64,000 nucleotides of DNA from Arthrobacter sp. ATA002 (GTDB taxonomy: Bacteria > Actinomycetota > Actinomycetes > Actinomycetales > Micrococcaceae). The notes beneath the pieces were generated by a model that made no database searches, had not been told where the DNA came from, and saw only the letters and a program-made list of their open reading frames with translations. The position numbers and the translations under genes were made by a program. Within the stretch, counting starts at the first letter, position 1; every line of letters starts with the position of its first letter. The stretch is from contig NZ_CP114015.1 in NCBI RefSeq assembly GCF_026898095.1, positions 1,488,001-1,552,000 on the forward strand, written 5' to 3'. Of this stretch, positions 8,768 to 18,014 are shown in pieces.

Positions 8768-9166
8768 GTGGCCGTAAAGATTCGCCTTAAGCGCCTCGGC
8801 AAGAAGTTCTCAGCACACTACCGCGTTGTTGTCATGGATTCCCGTGCCAAGCGCGATGGCCGTGCCATCGAGGAAATCGGACTGTACCGTCCGACCGAGA
8901 ACCCGTCGTACATCGACATCAAGTCGGACCGCGCCCAGTACTGGCTCGGCGTCGGCGCCCAGCCCACCGAGCAGGTCGCAGTTCTGCTGAAGATCACCGG
9001 TGACTGGCAGAAGTTCAAGAACATCGAAGGCCAGGAGGGCACCCTTCAGGTCAAGGCTCCGAAGGAAGCTTTCGTGGCTCCCGAGAAGAAGTCCGTGATC
9101 GTTCCCGAGGCCATCACCCCGAAGGCCAAGAAGGACGAGGCTCCCGCAGAGGCTGAGGCCGAGTAA
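8768..9166 (+). CDS. rpsP: 30S ribosomal protein S16
   Basis: Small-subunit protein that stabilises the 16S 5' domain. The GTG start at 8768 with AGGAGTG nine bases upstream gives [13 protein letters not shown], the family N-terminus. The core includes [10 protein letters not shown] and [12 protein letters not shown]. 132 residues: the last 50 are an Ala/Glu/Lys-rich extension typical of actinobacterial S16. It is first of the rpsP-khpA-rimM-trmD-rplS cluster. Confidence 0.97.
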   Translation: MAVKIRLKRLGKKFSAHYRVVVMDSRAKRDGRAIEEIGLYRPTENPSYIDIKSDRAQYWLGVGAQPTEQVAVLLKITGDWQKFKNIEGQEGTLQVKAPKEAFVAPEKKSVIVPEAITPKAKKDEAPAEAEAE

Positions 9167-9167
9167 C

Positions 9168-9410
9168 TTGCTGGCCGAAGCGCTGGAGCACCTCGTCCGC
9201 GGAATCGTTGACAGTCCCGAGGACGTCAAGGTTTCCGCCAAGAGCAACCGCCGCGGGGAAACCCTCGAGGTGCGCGTTCATCAGGATGATCTGGGCCGCG
9301 TCATCGGACGCCAGGGTCGGACCGCACGTGCCTTGCGCACTGTGATCGCCGCCCTGGCGAACGGCGAACCGGTTCGCGTCGATGTAGTGGATACCGACCG
9401 CCGCCGCTGA
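9168..9410 (+). CDS. khpA: KH-domain RNA-binding protein KhpA
   Basis: 80-residue single-KH-domain protein that binds RNA, often with KhpB, and affects cell envelope and division in Gram-positives. The signature loop GRQG sits in GRVIGRQGRTARALRT. TTG start, 1 base after the rpsP stop region, implies coupling to S16. Length is typical. Confidence 0.93.
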   Translation: MLAEALEHLVRGIVDSPEDVKVSAKSNRRGETLEVRVHQDDLGRVIGRQGRTARALRTVIAALANGEPVRVDVVDTDRRR

Positions 9411-9503
9411 GCATCCGCGGCACGGCCGGACTGCATCGGCAGTTCACAGCACTTCACAGCAGTACCAGTTGGACCAGCAGTACCAGGTGAACGCAGTTCA
9501 CGG

Positions 9504-9544
9504 CATCCGGCCCCTGCACCAGATAATGGTGAAGGGGCCGGATG
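9504..9544 (+). terminator. Hairpin between khpA and rimM
   Basis: A perfect 12-bp stem (9504-9515 with 9533-9544) with a 17-base loop is followed by TGTTTTCC. It could attenuate transcription between the S16/KhpA pair and rimM-trmD. The long loop makes intrinsic termination less sure. Confidence 0.55.
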
Positions 9545-9640
9545 TGTTTTCCGGGCAGGAGCGGCCGCCGCATGCGCCAGCACCCCGTCACCCCATTCAG
9601 GCCGCACCAGAATAAGCCGCACCACAACAAGGAGACCCCC

Positions 9641-10240
9641 ATGCAGTTACAGGTGGCACGCATCGGCAAGCCGCACGGCATCCGCGGCGAAGTGACCGTC
9701 CAGGTCATGACCGACGCCCCCGAGGACCGCTTCGTGCCCGGAACGGAGCTCATCGTCGAGCCCGCCTCCAAGGGCCCGCTCACGGTTCTGAGCGCGCGGT
9801 GGAACAAGGACATCCTGCTGCTCGGATTCGAAGAAGTTGCGGACCGCAACGGCGCCGAGGAGCTCCGCGGCGCCATGCTCTCCGTCGACACCGAAGAACT
9901 CGATGGCGAGGACGACGACGAGGGCTGGTACGAGCACGAGCTGGTGGGCCTGCAGGCCAAGGTGGACGGCGACGTCGTCGGTACGGTCAGCGGGCTGCGC
10001 ACCCTGACCGTCCAGGACCTTCTCGTGGTGGACGACATCCAGGGGCGGGAAGTCCTGGTGCCGTTCGTGGAGGCGATCGTTCCCGAGGTCAACGTCGAAG
10101 GCGGCTTCGTGCTGATCACCCCGCCGCCCGGCCTGTTTGAACTGAACCTGCCCGAAGACAAGCAGGAGAAGCCGGCCAGGCAGAAGCCAGCCGGCGACGC
10201 CGCAGCCGCTGATGACGCCCGGGACGGGGCCGGCAGCTAA
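9641..10240 (+). CDS. rimM: Ribosome maturation factor RimM
   Basis: Binds S19 and assists 16S 3'-domain maturation. 199 residues: N-terminal barrel with [17 protein letters not shown]-barrel domain with [11 protein letters not shown] and [11 protein letters not shown], then an Ala/Lys/Asp-rich tail. ATG at 9641 follows AAGGAGAC. trmD starts 1 base after its stop. Confidence 0.96.
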   Translation: MQLQVARIGKPHGIRGEVTVQVMTDAPEDRFVPGTELIVEPASKGPLTVLSARWNKDILLLGFEEVADRNGAEELRGAMLSVDTEELDGEDDDEGWYEHELVGLQAKVDGDVVGTVSGLRTLTVQDLLVVDDIQGREVLVPFVEAIVPEVNVEGGFVLITPPPGLFELNLPEDKQEKPARQKPAGDAAAADDARDGAGS

Positions 10241-10241
10241 C

Positions 10242-11126
10242 GTGCGCATTGATGTAGTCAGCATTTTCCCGGAGTACCTGGCCGCGCTGGACCTGTCGCT
10301 GATCGGCAAGGCCCGGCAGGAGGGGCTGCTGGACCTCAACGTCCACGACCTGCGCAACTTCACGGCGGACCGGCACCGCACCGTCGACGACACCCCGTAC
10401 GGCGGCGGCGCGGGCATGGTCATGAAAGCGGAACCGTGGGCGCAGGCCCTGTCCTTCGTCGCCGACGCAGGTGTGCCGGGTGAGGTGGCGCCCGACGGCG
10501 GTGTGCCGGTCAGCGCTGTGCCCGGCGGCGGTGCGCCGGTCAGCGCTGTGCCCGGCACCGGGGCTGATGCTGATGCGGGGGCCCGCCCCGTGCTGATTGT
10601 CCCATCGCCCGCAGGCGCGGTCTTCACGCAGGCCATGGCGTACGACCTGGCCGAGGAGAAGCATCTGGTGTTCGCCTGCGGCCGGTACGAAGGCATCGAC
10701 GAACGCGTGCTCGAGTGGGCTGGAGAACGTTTCGACGTGCGCCCGGTCAGCCTGGGCGACTACGTGCTCAACGGGGGAGAGGTGGCCGTCCTCGCCATGG
10801 TGGAGGCGATCGGCCGCCTGGTGCCCGGCGTCGTCGGCAATCCCGAATCCCTGGTGGAGGAATCCCACTCGGACGGACTGCTCGAATACCCCGTCTACAC
10901 CAAGCCCTCCGTCTGGCGGGACCGCGGGGTGCCGGAGATCCTGCTCAGCGGCAACCACGGCAAAATTGCGCAGTGGCGCCGCACCCGGCAGCTGCAGCGC
11001 ACCGCCGACCGCCGGCCAGACCTGCTGGAGAAGCTCGACGCCGCGCGGCTGACCAAAGCCGACAAGGCAGCCCTCGAAGCACTGGGCTACGAAGTGACGA
11101 AGGACCGGGTTCTGCCCCGCCGGTGA
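10242..11126 (+). CDS. trmD: tRNA (guanine-N1)-methyltransferase TrmD with repeat insert
   Basis: Methylates G37 of tRNAs with S-adenosylmethionine, preventing +1 frameshifting. 294 residues. The SPOUT knot shows as [24 protein letters not shown] and [12 protein letters not shown]. About 35 residues (from about 78) between MKAEPW and VLIVPSP form a Gly/Val/Pro insert in which a ten-residue unit ([10 protein letters not shown]) occurs twice, encoded by a 30-bp tandem repeat at 10497-10556. A shorter insert is known here in actinobacteria. GTG start at 10242. Confidence 0.96.
   Translation: MRIDVVSIFPEYLAALDLSLIGKARQEGLLDLNVHDLRNFTADRHRTVDDTPYGGGAGMVMKAEPWAQALSFVADAGVPGEVAPDGGVPVSAVPGGGAPVSAVPGTGADADAGARPVLIVPSPAGAVFTQAMAYDLAEEKHLVFACGRYEGIDERVLEWAGERFDVRPVSLGDYVLNGGEVAVLAMVEAIGRLVPGVVGNPESLVEESHSDGLLEYPVYTKPSVWRDRGVPEILLSGNHGKIAQWRRTRQLQRTADRRPDLLEKLDAARLTKADKAALEALGYEVTKDRVLPRR
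10497..10556 (+). repeat. 30-bp tandem repeat inside trmD
   Basis: Two consecutive 30-base units differ at about one position (GTGTGCC versus GTGCGCC) and encode GG(V/A)PVSAVPG. The period keeps the reading frame. Confidence 0.85.
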
Positions 11127-11343
11127 TTGGTGGCGTTTGCCCGGGTATGGCAGAATGGATAACTGTGTCATCTGGGTCCGCACCTGCCACAGGGGGAGCG
11201 CGGCCAACAGACTGCACGCCGGCAGCCAATCCTCGGCTCGGCCGGTCTCCAGCTTCGGCAGCATCTGTGCGGCGTCAGCGCCGCATCCTTGCATGCCGTT
11301 ACCAACGTGGGTGACCTGTGGCGTCCACCAGGAGTGATAACCA

Positions 11344-11703
11344 ATGCACATCCTAGATTCTGTTGATGCAGCTTCGCTGCGTTCAGACATCCCCGAGTTC
11401 CGCGCCGGTGACACGGTCAAGGTTCACGTAAACATCATCGAAGGCAAGAACACCCGTGTTCAGGTCTTCCAGGGCTTCGTCATGAAGCGCCAGGGCGACG
11501 GCCTGCGCGAGACCTTCACGGTCCGCAAGGTCAGCTTCGGCGTCGGCGTGGAGCGTACCTTCCCGGTGCACTCCCCGGTGCTCGACAAGATCGAACTGGT
11601 TTCCAAGGGCGATGTCCGCCGCGCCAAGCTGTACTACATGCGCGACCTGCGCGGCAAGGCAGCCAAGATCAAGGAAAAGCGCGACGCACGTCCCGCCAAG
11701 TAA
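11344..11703 (+). CDS. rplS: 50S ribosomal protein L19
   Basis: Large-subunit protein at the 30S interface. 119 residues with [27 protein letters not shown] and the [18 protein letters not shown]-terminus. ATG at 11344 follows AGGAGTG at 11332. A 217-base leader separates it from trmD. Separate regulation is possible, but I could not identify a known leader motif. Confidence 0.97.
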   Translation: MHILDSVDAASLRSDIPEFRAGDTVKVHVNIIEGKNTRVQVFQGFVMKRQGDGLRETFTVRKVSFGVGVERTFPVHSPVLDKIELVSKGDVRRAKLYYMRDLRGKAAKIKEKRDARPAK

Positions 11704-11707
11704 TTAC

Positions 11708-12430
11708 TTGATCCACGCAGCATCCGCTTCGGGGGAGTCTCCGGACCCTCCCGTAAAGCACACGAAACGCCGGCCCAGGTTTGTGGGCTGGCGTTTCGTG
11801 TTATGCGCCCTCGCCGCAGCCGTCGTGCTGGTGGCGCTCGTCCGCGCCCTCGTCGTCGACGTGTACTACATCCCCTCGGAATCGATGCAGCCGCTGCTGG
11901 AACCGGGCGACCGGGTGGCCGTCTCGCGCACTGACTACCGCTCCAGCGAGATCCTGCGCGGAGACGTCGTAGTTTTCGACGGCAGGGGTTCCCTGGCTCC
12001 CCTGCACAACGGCGATCCGGTGCCGGTGACCGCGCTGAAATCGGTTGCCCGGTGGGTTGGACTGGCGGGAAGCGACACCGTCTATGTGAAACGGGTCATC
12101 GGAATTCCCGGCGACCGCGTCAGCTGCTGCACGGACGACGAGCCGCGGGTAACCGTCAATGGAACTCCGGTGGACGAGTCATACGTTTATCCGGGAGACG
12201 CTCCGAGCGGGCAGTCCTTCGACGTCATCGTTCCTGAGGGCCGGCTGTGGCTGATGGGCGACCACAGGTCCGAATCCGCCGATTCGCGCTCCCTGCTGGG
12301 TGCGCCCGGCGGCGGGCTCATATCGGAGGAGCGCGTTATTGGCAGGGCCACAGCCATCTTGTGGCCGCTGGAGCGTAGTTCGGATATTGAGCGGCTAGAG
12401 TTAGGAGCCGAGTGGAACACGGCGAAGTAA
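11708..12430 (+). CDS. lepB: Type I signal peptidase (first of two)
   Basis: Membrane serine protease that cleaves signal peptides of exported proteins. One N-terminal TM helix (about 18-40) is followed by SESMQP with the catalytic Ser, DTVYVKRVIGIPGD with the catalytic Lys, and box E GDHRSESADSR. About 240 residues. The only plausible start is TTG at 11708, 4 bases after rplS; upstream codons lie inside rplS. It reads directly into the second copy, 11 bases apart. Confidence 0.93.
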   Translation: MIHAASASGESPDPPVKHTKRRPRFVGWRFVLCALAAAVVLVALVRALVVDVYYIPSESMQPLLEPGDRVAVSRTDYRSSEILRGDVVVFDGRGSLAPLHNGDPVPVTALKSVARWVGLAGSDTVYVKRVIGIPGDRVSCCTDDEPRVTVNGTPVDESYVYPGDAPSGQSFDVIVPEGRLWLMGDHRSESADSRSLLGAPGGGLISEERVIGRATAILWPLERSSDIERLELGAEWNTAK

Positions 12431-12441
12431 GAGGAAAGCAC

Positions 12442-13266
12442 ATGGCTCAGAACGTCCCGGACGAGCCCATCCAGAGCGCCGGATCCGGTGTCCACGGCGC
12501 GCATTCGGCGCATCCCCGGGCGGCAGCGCCGCGCAAGGGCGACCGCCGCCGCGGGAAGGGCAGCGACAAAAACCGGGGCTTCGGCGGCTGGCTGCGGGAA
12601 GTGGCCACCATCGTGGTCATCGCCCTGCTGCTCTCCTTCCTCATCAAGACCTTCCTCTTCCGGGCGTTCTACATTCCCTCGGGGTCCATGGAGGAAACCC
12701 TGGAGATCAACGACCGCATTTTCGTCAACCTCCTGGTTCCGGAACCCTTCGACCTGAACCGCGGCGACGTGGTGGTGTTCAAGGACACCAAGGGCTGGCT
12801 CCCCGAGCTTCCGCCGGCGGCCGAGGGCCCGGGCACCTGGATCCGCGATGCCCTCATCTTCGTGGGCCTGGTTCCGGACACCTCCGAGCAGCACCTCGTC
12901 AAGCGCGTCATCGGCACCGAGGGCGACCGGGTGGTCTGCTGCGACGCCGACGGCAAGATCACGGTCAACGGTGAGCCCCTGGACGAGCCGTACATCTATC
13001 CCGGCGCCACGCCGTCGGACATTGCCTTCGACGTCGTCGTCCCCGAGGGCAAGGTCTGGGTCATGGGCGACCACCGCAACGCTTCCGCGGATTCCCGTGA
13101 ACACCTGCAGGATCCCAGCGGCGGCTTCGTGGACGTCGAGGACATCGAGGGCAGGGCCGCAGTAACGGCCTGGCCGCTGAACCGCGCAGGTTTCGTGGGC
13201 AGCTACCCGGAAGTCTTCGAGGACGTTCCCGAACCTTCGACCCCCGCACCGGCCGAATCCAAATGA
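12442..13266 (+). CDS. lepB: Type I signal peptidase (second of two)
   Basis: Paralogue of the preceding gene, 274 residues. It has a longer cytoplasmic N-terminus rich in His, Lys and Arg, one TM helix (about 50-70), then PSGSMEETL with the catalytic Ser, [13 protein letters not shown] with the catalytic Lys and [13 protein letters not shown]. The pair shares the CC(T/D)D..(V/I)TVNG segment, consistent with tandem duplication. ATG at 12442 after GAGGAAAG. The stop overlaps rnhB by four bases. Confidence 0.95.
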   Translation: MAQNVPDEPIQSAGSGVHGAHSAHPRAAAPRKGDRRRGKGSDKNRGFGGWLREVATIVVIALLLSFLIKTFLFRAFYIPSGSMEETLEINDRIFVNLLVPEPFDLNRGDVVVFKDTKGWLPELPPAAEGPGTWIRDALIFVGLVPDTSEQHLVKRVIGTEGDRVVCCDADGKITVNGEPLDEPYIYPGATPSDIAFDVVVPEGKVWVMGDHRNASADSREHLQDPSGGFVDVEDIEGRAAVTAWPLNRAGFVGSYPEVFEDVPEPSTPAPAESK

Positions 13267-14018
13267 CGGACGCGCCGGCCCGTCCGCGGCCCAGGACCGG
13301 AACCGGAAGCAAGGCTCCCACCCTGCGCTTCGAGCGCACCTTCGCAACGGCCGGGCACAAGGTCCTGGCCGGCTGCGACGAGGTGGGCCGCGGAGCGCTG
13401 GCCGGACCGGTCAGCGTGGGCCTGGTGGCCGTTGACCTGGCCACGGTCCGTTCCCTCAAGGGCGTGCGGGACAGCAAGCTGCTTTCCGTGCGGGACCGCG
13501 AGGCGCTGGTACCGCTGATCAAGAAATGGTCCAGAGGCTGGGGCGTGGGCCACGCCAGTGCGGCCGAAATCGACCTGCACGGGATCATGGCCGCCCTGCG
13601 GCTGGCCGGGACCCGCGCCTGGGATCAGGTCTGCGCGGACTTGACCCCCGACGTCGTGCTCCTGGACGGCAACTACAACTGGCTTTCGCCCGTTTCCCAG
13701 GTGAGCCTGTTCGATCCCCCGAACGACGACGGCGGCGGCTGCCTGGCGCCCGTCCACACCAAAATCAAGGCGGACATGCAGTGCCTCAGCGTGGCTGCCG
13801 CCAGCGTGCTTGCGAAAGTGGAGCGGGACGCGATGATGGTGGACTACGCTGTGACACATCCTCAGTACGGCTGGGAAGTGAACAAGGGCTACGCTACGGC
13901 GTCCCATCGGCTGGCGATTGACGAGCACGGGCCCACGCCCCTGCACCGGATGTCCTGGCAGCTGGGAACGCGTCCGGAAGCGGATGCCCGGGACCAAGAA
14001 AGCGTCGTTGGGGGATGA
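13263..14018 (+). CDS. rnhB: Ribonuclease HII
   Basis: Cleaves RNA in RNA-DNA hybrids, including single misincorporated ribonucleotides. [13 protein letters not shown] carries the catalytic DE pair. [16 protein letters not shown] and [21 protein letters not shown] supply the remaining acidic and GR[K/R]-type residues. 251 residues with a basic N-terminal extension. ATG at 13263 overlaps the lepB stop. Confidence 0.95.
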   Translation: MTDAPARPRPRTGTGSKAPTLRFERTFATAGHKVLAGCDEVGRGALAGPVSVGLVAVDLATVRSLKGVRDSKLLSVRDREALVPLIKKWSRGWGVGHASAAEIDLHGIMAALRLAGTRAWDQVCADLTPDVVLLDGNYNWLSPVSQVSLFDPPNDDGGGCLAPVHTKIKADMQCLSVAAASVLAKVERDAMMVDYAVTHPQYGWEVNKGYATASHRLAIDEHGPTPLHRMSWQLGTRPEADARDQESVVGG

Positions 14019-14025
14019 TGGAACT

Positions 14026-14349
14026 ATGAGTGCCGAAGACCTTGAGAACTATGAAACGGACATGGAGCTCCAGCTGTACCGGGAGTACCGCGACGTGGTG
14101 GGGCTCTTCAGTTACGTAGTCGAAACGGAACGCCGGTTTTACCTGGCGAACCACGTGGACCTGCAGGCGCGGTCCGCGGACGGGGAGATCTATTTCGACC
14201 TCACCCTGCAGGATGCCTGGGTGTGGGATGTCTACCGATCCGCCAGGTTCGTCAAGAGCGTTCGGGTGATTACATTCAAGGACGTCAATGTGGAAGAGCT
14301 GACCCGCAACGACGACCTTACGATTCCCAAGGCTGACGAGCTGGGCTGA
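14026..14349 (+). CDS. DUF2469 protein
   Basis: 107-residue acidic protein of the actinobacterial DUF2469 family, function unknown. Sequence features include ENYETDMELQLYREYRDVVG and QDAWVWDVYRSARFVKSV. It is conserved next to rnhB in actinobacteria. ATG at 14026 is chosen because it matches the family N-terminus; an upstream frame extends into rnhB. Its 3' end overlaps the convergent acetyltransferase by 32 bases. Confidence 0.92.
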   Translation: MSAEDLENYETDMELQLYREYRDVVGLFSYVVETERRFYLANHVDLQARSADGEIYFDLTLQDAWVWDVYRSARFVKSVRVITFKDVNVEELTRNDDLTIPKADELG

Positions 14350-14929
14350 GCCCCGGAAGCCGGGACGCGACGTCGTCCCAAGCTGCCCACGGCCCCGCGG
14401 GCGTCCGCGGATCACCGGAGGCGAGGCTGGAGATCCAGCCCTCCACCATTTTGCCCCGGTGGGCCAGCAAATGGGGGACTGCGATGGGCGGCGGAAAACC
14501 GGAGCGCCACACCGTTTTGTAGCTGGCGGTGTTGCCCGCATTCGCCGTCCAGGTCACGACATCCCAGCCGAGGTCATCAAAGGCATGGGCCACCGCCAGC
14601 GCCACGGCGCGGGACATCAGCCCCCGGCCCCGGTACGCCGGTGCCGTGACAAAGCCCAGGTTTCCCGAGTTCGCCCCCTGGAAACGCAGATCCAGTGAGC
14701 CGGCGTAGGCGCCGTCGCAGTCCAGAGCCCAGGAGACCGCTTCCTCCTGTTCACTGGAAATGGCTGCCACATAGTCCGCCGCCATGGACTTGGTGTACTC
14801 CAGCGGAATGGTGGTCCACTCGCGGGTCAGCGGATCCACCGAGCGTGCGTACACCGGTACGACGTCGGAGGCCCGGTGCGGGCGCAGCGTGAGCGGGCCG
14901 TCGGACAGGAGCGGGATGGCGAAGGGCAT
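14318..14929 (-). CDS. RimJ/RimL-type GNAT acetyltransferase
   Basis: 203-residue GNAT acyltransferase. It opens with PLLSDGPLTLRPHRASDV, typical of the RimJ/RimL branch, and has the acetyl-CoA loop AYRGRGLMSRAVAL and late WTANAGNTASYKTVWRSGF. The substrate is unknown. It is convergent with the DUF2469 gene and divergent from the 2H phosphoesterase gene. Confidence 0.88.
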   Translation of the reverse strand: MPFAIPLLSDGPLTLRPHRASDVVPVYARSVDPLTREWTTIPLEYTKSMAADYVAAISSEQEEAVSWALDCDGAYAGSLDLRFQGANSGNLGFVTAPAYRGRGLMSRAVALAVAHAFDDLGWDVVTWTANAGNTASYKTVWRSGFPPPIAVPHLLAHRGKMVEGWISSLASGDPRTPAGPWAAWDDVASRLPGLSPARQPWES

Positions 14930-14986
14930 GGACCCACCCTAGCGGGCAGGGGTGCCGGCCCGGTGCCGATCTCCTAGACTGCTCCA

Positions 14987-15628
14987 ATGGCACTCCCTGA
15001 TTCTCCGCTGGCCGGGTATCTGTCCGGGAACCGGCGCCTGTATGCCCAGCTTCGCCCGGACCCGGAGTCGTTGGCGCACCTGACCGGGCTGCAGCAGGAG
15101 CTGGCCGAGCTGCCGGAGGTTCACGACGGCGGCCGGCCGCGCTGGGTGTCCGAACGCCAAATGCACTTGACCTTGATCCATTTCGGCCGGGTCCGCGACG
15201 TTTATGCGCTGGTTTCCACGGCCACCGGTATTTCCTGGGAGCCGTACGAAGAGTTGCTGGCCGAGTACGTTGCCGACACTGAAGCGGCGATGCCCCGGCA
15301 GCCGGTTGCACTCGAACCGGCTGTCCTGTCCCGGTTCGGGCGGCACGGGCGGACCTTGGTGCTCGAGTATTTTCCGTCCGCGGTGCTGATGCAGGCGCAT
15401 GCCGCTGCCCTTGCCGCGCTGGAATCGTTTCTGCGCCGTTGCGGCATTGACGACGTGGAAACCTTCACCGCCGCCGATCCCAACTTCATGTTTGCGTCCC
15501 GGCTGCGCCCGCACATCACCTTGGCGCGGGGCTTTGCCGGAACGCTGCCGGCCCCGGTACGGGGGCCGGATTCCGGAGGTCTGCATCTGGGCAGCGTGCG
15601 GCTCGAAGCCATGCCGGTGGTGTACTGA
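14987..15628 (+). CDS. 2'-5' RNA ligase/2H phosphoesterase family protein
   Basis: 213 residues with the paired H-x-T motifs of the 2H superfamily: HLTLIHFG (about residue 59) and HITLARG (about 177). Members hydrolyse cyclic phosphodiesters or join RNA ends; the substrate here is unknown. ATG at 14987. A monocistronic unit in a short divergent intergenic region. Confidence 0.85.
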   Translation: MALPDSPLAGYLSGNRRLYAQLRPDPESLAHLTGLQQELAELPEVHDGGRPRWVSERQMHLTLIHFGRVRDVYALVSTATGISWEPYEELLAEYVADTEAAMPRQPVALEPAVLSRFGRHGRTLVLEYFPSAVLMQAHAAALAALESFLRRCGIDDVETFTAADPNFMFASRLRPHITLARGFAGTLPAPVRGPDSGGLHLGSVRLEAMPVVY

Positions 15629-15750
15629 AGCCATGTTGACGGGTCCGGCCGGACAATCGGCACGTCCCGCTGTATCTTCTTTTATGGTGAGCGGCTGCTC
15701 GCTATGAAGGTCTCGGAATCAAAGGTCTCGGAATCGCGCTGGGGGAACGA

Positions 15751-16440
15751 ATGGGCAAGAGTCCCGACGTCGGTACGGAACAGCTTCTGTCGCCGCTGAC
15801 TTTCAGGGTCTCCTGGGGGCGTGTGCTGGGAATGGCACTGCTGGCTGCGGGGTTCACCGTCATCGGAGTGTTCATGGTAGTTGGCAGCCCGGACTGGGGC
15901 ACCAAGATTATCGGACTGGTCAGCGTCCTCTTTTTTGGCGGCGGCTACACCGTGGTGCTGTGGAAGATGGCGCGGAATTCAACTGTCCTCACGCTCTCCG
16001 CGGACGGAATCACGCCGCAGTCGGGCGGTCTCATCCCCTGGGAGGATTTCGAGGCGGTTGGGACCGGACGCATTGAGACCGGATCGGCAGGAACCATGGT
16101 GCTCGGTATCCGGCTGAAATCCTATGAGGCGTACCTCGCGTCCTTTACCCCGGAACAAATCCGGACGATTCGGGCAGCGGCCGTGACAGGAAAAGCCACC
16201 GGTTCCCTGCTGCGGCGCTCGGCGCCCCGCGCGGCGCTCGGGCGCAGCCCCCGCGGGCTGGCAGGTCTCAATGCCCTCCCGCAGCGGGACCTGCCCGGCA
16301 TGCTGCAGTGGAGCCGCGTCATGTCCGGGGGCTGGGACGTCACCATTTCAGTGCACCTGTTCCGGGGGCCGGCACAGGAGGTCGTCAGCAAGATCGACGC
16401 CTACTATCGAGCTGTTATGGAGTTGCGTTCCAGCTACTAA
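15751..16440 (+). CDS. Unrecognised membrane protein
   Basis: 229 residues. Two N-terminal TM helices (about 25-45 and 52-72) are followed by a cytoplasmic domain with a STVLTLSADGITPQSGGLIPWEDFEAV segment, which resembles the beta-strand pattern of PH-like domains. The C-terminus is amphipathic. I do not recognise the family. A hairpin 44 bases downstream separates it from the convergent LPXTG gene. Just upstream, AAGGTCTCGGAATC occurs twice in tandem (about 15707-15736). Confidence 0.7.
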   Translation: MGKSPDVGTEQLLSPLTFRVSWGRVLGMALLAAGFTVIGVFMVVGSPDWGTKIIGLVSVLFFGGGYTVVLWKMARNSTVLTLSADGITPQSGGLIPWEDFEAVGTGRIETGSAGTMVLGIRLKSYEAYLASFTPEQIRTIRAAAVTGKATGSLLRRSAPRAALGRSPRGLAGLNALPQRDLPGMLQWSRVMSGGWDVTISVHLFRGPAQEVVSKIDAYYRAVMELRSSY

Positions 16441-16483
16441 GCGTCCGACGACTAGCTTTCGGACGGGAGTCGGCTCTGAGGCA

Positions 16484-16519
16484 GGTTAGGCCCCCAGTGC
16501 ATGGCACGGGGGCCTAACC
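16484..16519 (+). terminator. Shared hairpin between convergent genes
   Basis: A perfect 12-bp stem (16484-16495 with 16508-16519) and 12-base loop lie between the membrane protein and the LPXTG gene. There is no strong T-run on either strand. Confidence 0.65.
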
Positions 16520-16549
16520 GTCTCCGCTGTGGACCGCTATTTGACTGCT

Positions 16550-17434
16550 TTAGTCCTCGGTAGCTTCAGTCCGGCGGCGATTGCGGATCAGGGCAGCCGC
16601 ACCCAGGCCGGCAACCAGGACTCCTGCCCCTGCCATCGCAGCCATGGCGGGATTCGCTCCGGTATCCGGCAGCCGCGGAGTTTCATTGTTTACCGGCGGT
16701 GCCGTCGGGTCCTCTTCCGGGGTCGGATCGGGGGTGGGCTTCGGGTCCGGGGTGGGCTCGGGCGTCGGCTTCGGATCCGGGGTGGGCTCGGGCGTCGGCT
16801 TCGGGTCTGGGGTGGGCTCGGGCGTCGGCTTCGGATCCGGCGTGGGCTTGGGATCGGGGGTTGGCTTCGGGTCCGGGGTGGGCTTCGGGTCCGGGGTGGG
16901 CTCGGGCGTGGGCTCCGGGTCGGGCGTCGGCTTCGGGTCCGGGGTGGGTTTGGGCTCGGGCGTGGGCTTCGGATCGGGCGTCGGCTTGGGGTCGCTGGGT
17001 TCAGTTTCGCAGTCCGGGACTTGGCCGTAGACCTCAAGGTCGTCGTGCCTGTCTGCCGTCAACGTCGCGTTGGGCCCGAAGGTTTCGGGATAGACAAGCG
17101 TTTCGGGCCAAGTGAAGTCCCCGGTAATGTCCAACTTGTCCTGCTGTATGGCCCACCCCGGTCCGCAAACATCCGCCGGCAGACGACCGATCAGATCCTC
17201 AAACCAGCTTGTACCGTTCTTCGTCACCAGAAGGCGTTGCGGGCCGGAGTTCTCCCAAGCGGCCGGCTTGGCGGGATCCACCTTCAGATAGACGTATGCA
17301 CCAACCTCCTTCGATACGGGACGGTTTTTTTCTTCACCCGCTGCAATGGCCGGCTGAATGACAGCCAGTGAAAAACCCCCTATAGCCAAGGCGGTGGCTG
17401 CTGTTGCGGCCGTAGTCTTCATGACGTTGTTCAT
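16550..17434 (-). CDS. LPXTG-anchored surface protein with Pro-rich repeat
   Basis: 294-residue sortase substrate. Signal peptide (about 1-31, ending IQPAIAA), a globular region of about 110 residues with two cysteines, then about 100 residues of alternating [15 protein letters not shown] repeat, and a C-terminal sorting signal: LPDTG, hydrophobic helix, RNRRR tail. The Pro-rich region likely spans the peptidoglycan. ATG at 17434 follows GAAGGA. The encoding DNA (about 16720-16990) is highly repetitive. No sortase gene is adjacent; the only one in the window is at its right edge. Confidence 0.9.
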   Translation of the reverse strand: MNNVMKTTAATAATALAIGGFSLAVIQPAIAAGEEKNRPVSKEVGAYVYLKVDPAKPAAWENSGPQRLLVTKNGTSWFEDLIGRLPADVCGPGWAIQQDKLDITGDFTWPETLVYPETFGPNATLTADRHDDLEVYGQVPDCETEPSDPKPTPDPKPTPEPKPTPDPKPTPDPEPTPEPTPDPKPTPDPKPTPDPKPTPDPKPTPEPTPDPKPTPEPTPDPKPTPEPTPDPKPTPDPTPEEDPTAPPVNNETPRLPDTGANPAMAAMAGAGVLVAGLGAAALIRNRRRTEATED

Positions 17435-17654
17435 GGTTCCTTCAATAGTCAGTTGAATGTGATGGGTCCGTGCGGGGGGCCTGCCTATCGTGTCCGAGCA
17501 CCCTCAGCGCGCACGCAAGATGGCGTCAAGATCAGAGCAAGATTTGGCACTGCATCTCCTCCCCAAGAGGCGGGCGGCACTGGAACGGACAGGATCGTCC
17601 ACAGCCGGGACGCGGGGCCCTGCACTCTTCCGCCGGACGGCTCAGGGTTGACGC

Positions 17655-18014
17655 ATGAGAGCCAAAGACACCCTTGGGCAGCGCGGCGAGGAGCTCGCAG
17701 CCACCTATCTGGCTGCAGCCGGAATCGAAGTCATTGACCGCAACTGGCGCTGTCCCGACGGGGAAATCGACCTCGTCGGAATCGACAACGGCACGCTGGT
17801 GATCGTGGAGGTCAAAACCCGTTCCTCCCTGGACTACGGCCATCCGCTGGAGGCCATCACCCCGGCTAAGCTCGCCCGGCTCTACCTCCTGGCCAGCCGG
17901 TGGAAGAAGGCCCAGGACCGCAGGTTTACGGCGTTCCGGGTGGATGCGGTGTCAGTGGTCGACGACGGCGGGGGCGCCCCCGTTATTGAGCACCTGCGCG
18001 AGGTGGCGCCGTGA
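17655..18014 (+). CDS. YraN/UPF0102 nuclease-fold protein
   Basis: 119 residues with the restriction-endonuclease-like core: LGQRGEELAATYL, DRNWRCPDGEIDLVGID and LVIVEVKTRSS, giving the D..ExK triad. Exact function is not established. The stop overlaps yifB by four bases, and the neighbouring yifB and dprA suggest a DNA-processing operon. Confidence 0.93.
   Translation: MRAKDTLGQRGEELAATYLAAAGIEVIDRNWRCPDGEIDLVGIDNGTLVIVEVKTRSSLDYGHPLEAITPAKLARLYLLASRWKKAQDRRFTAFRVDAVSVVDDGGGAPVIEHLREVAP

Noticed and set aside
11127..11343. L19 leader regulatory RNA
   Set aside because: A leader of 217 bases exists, but I could not fold or recognise a known motif by eye.
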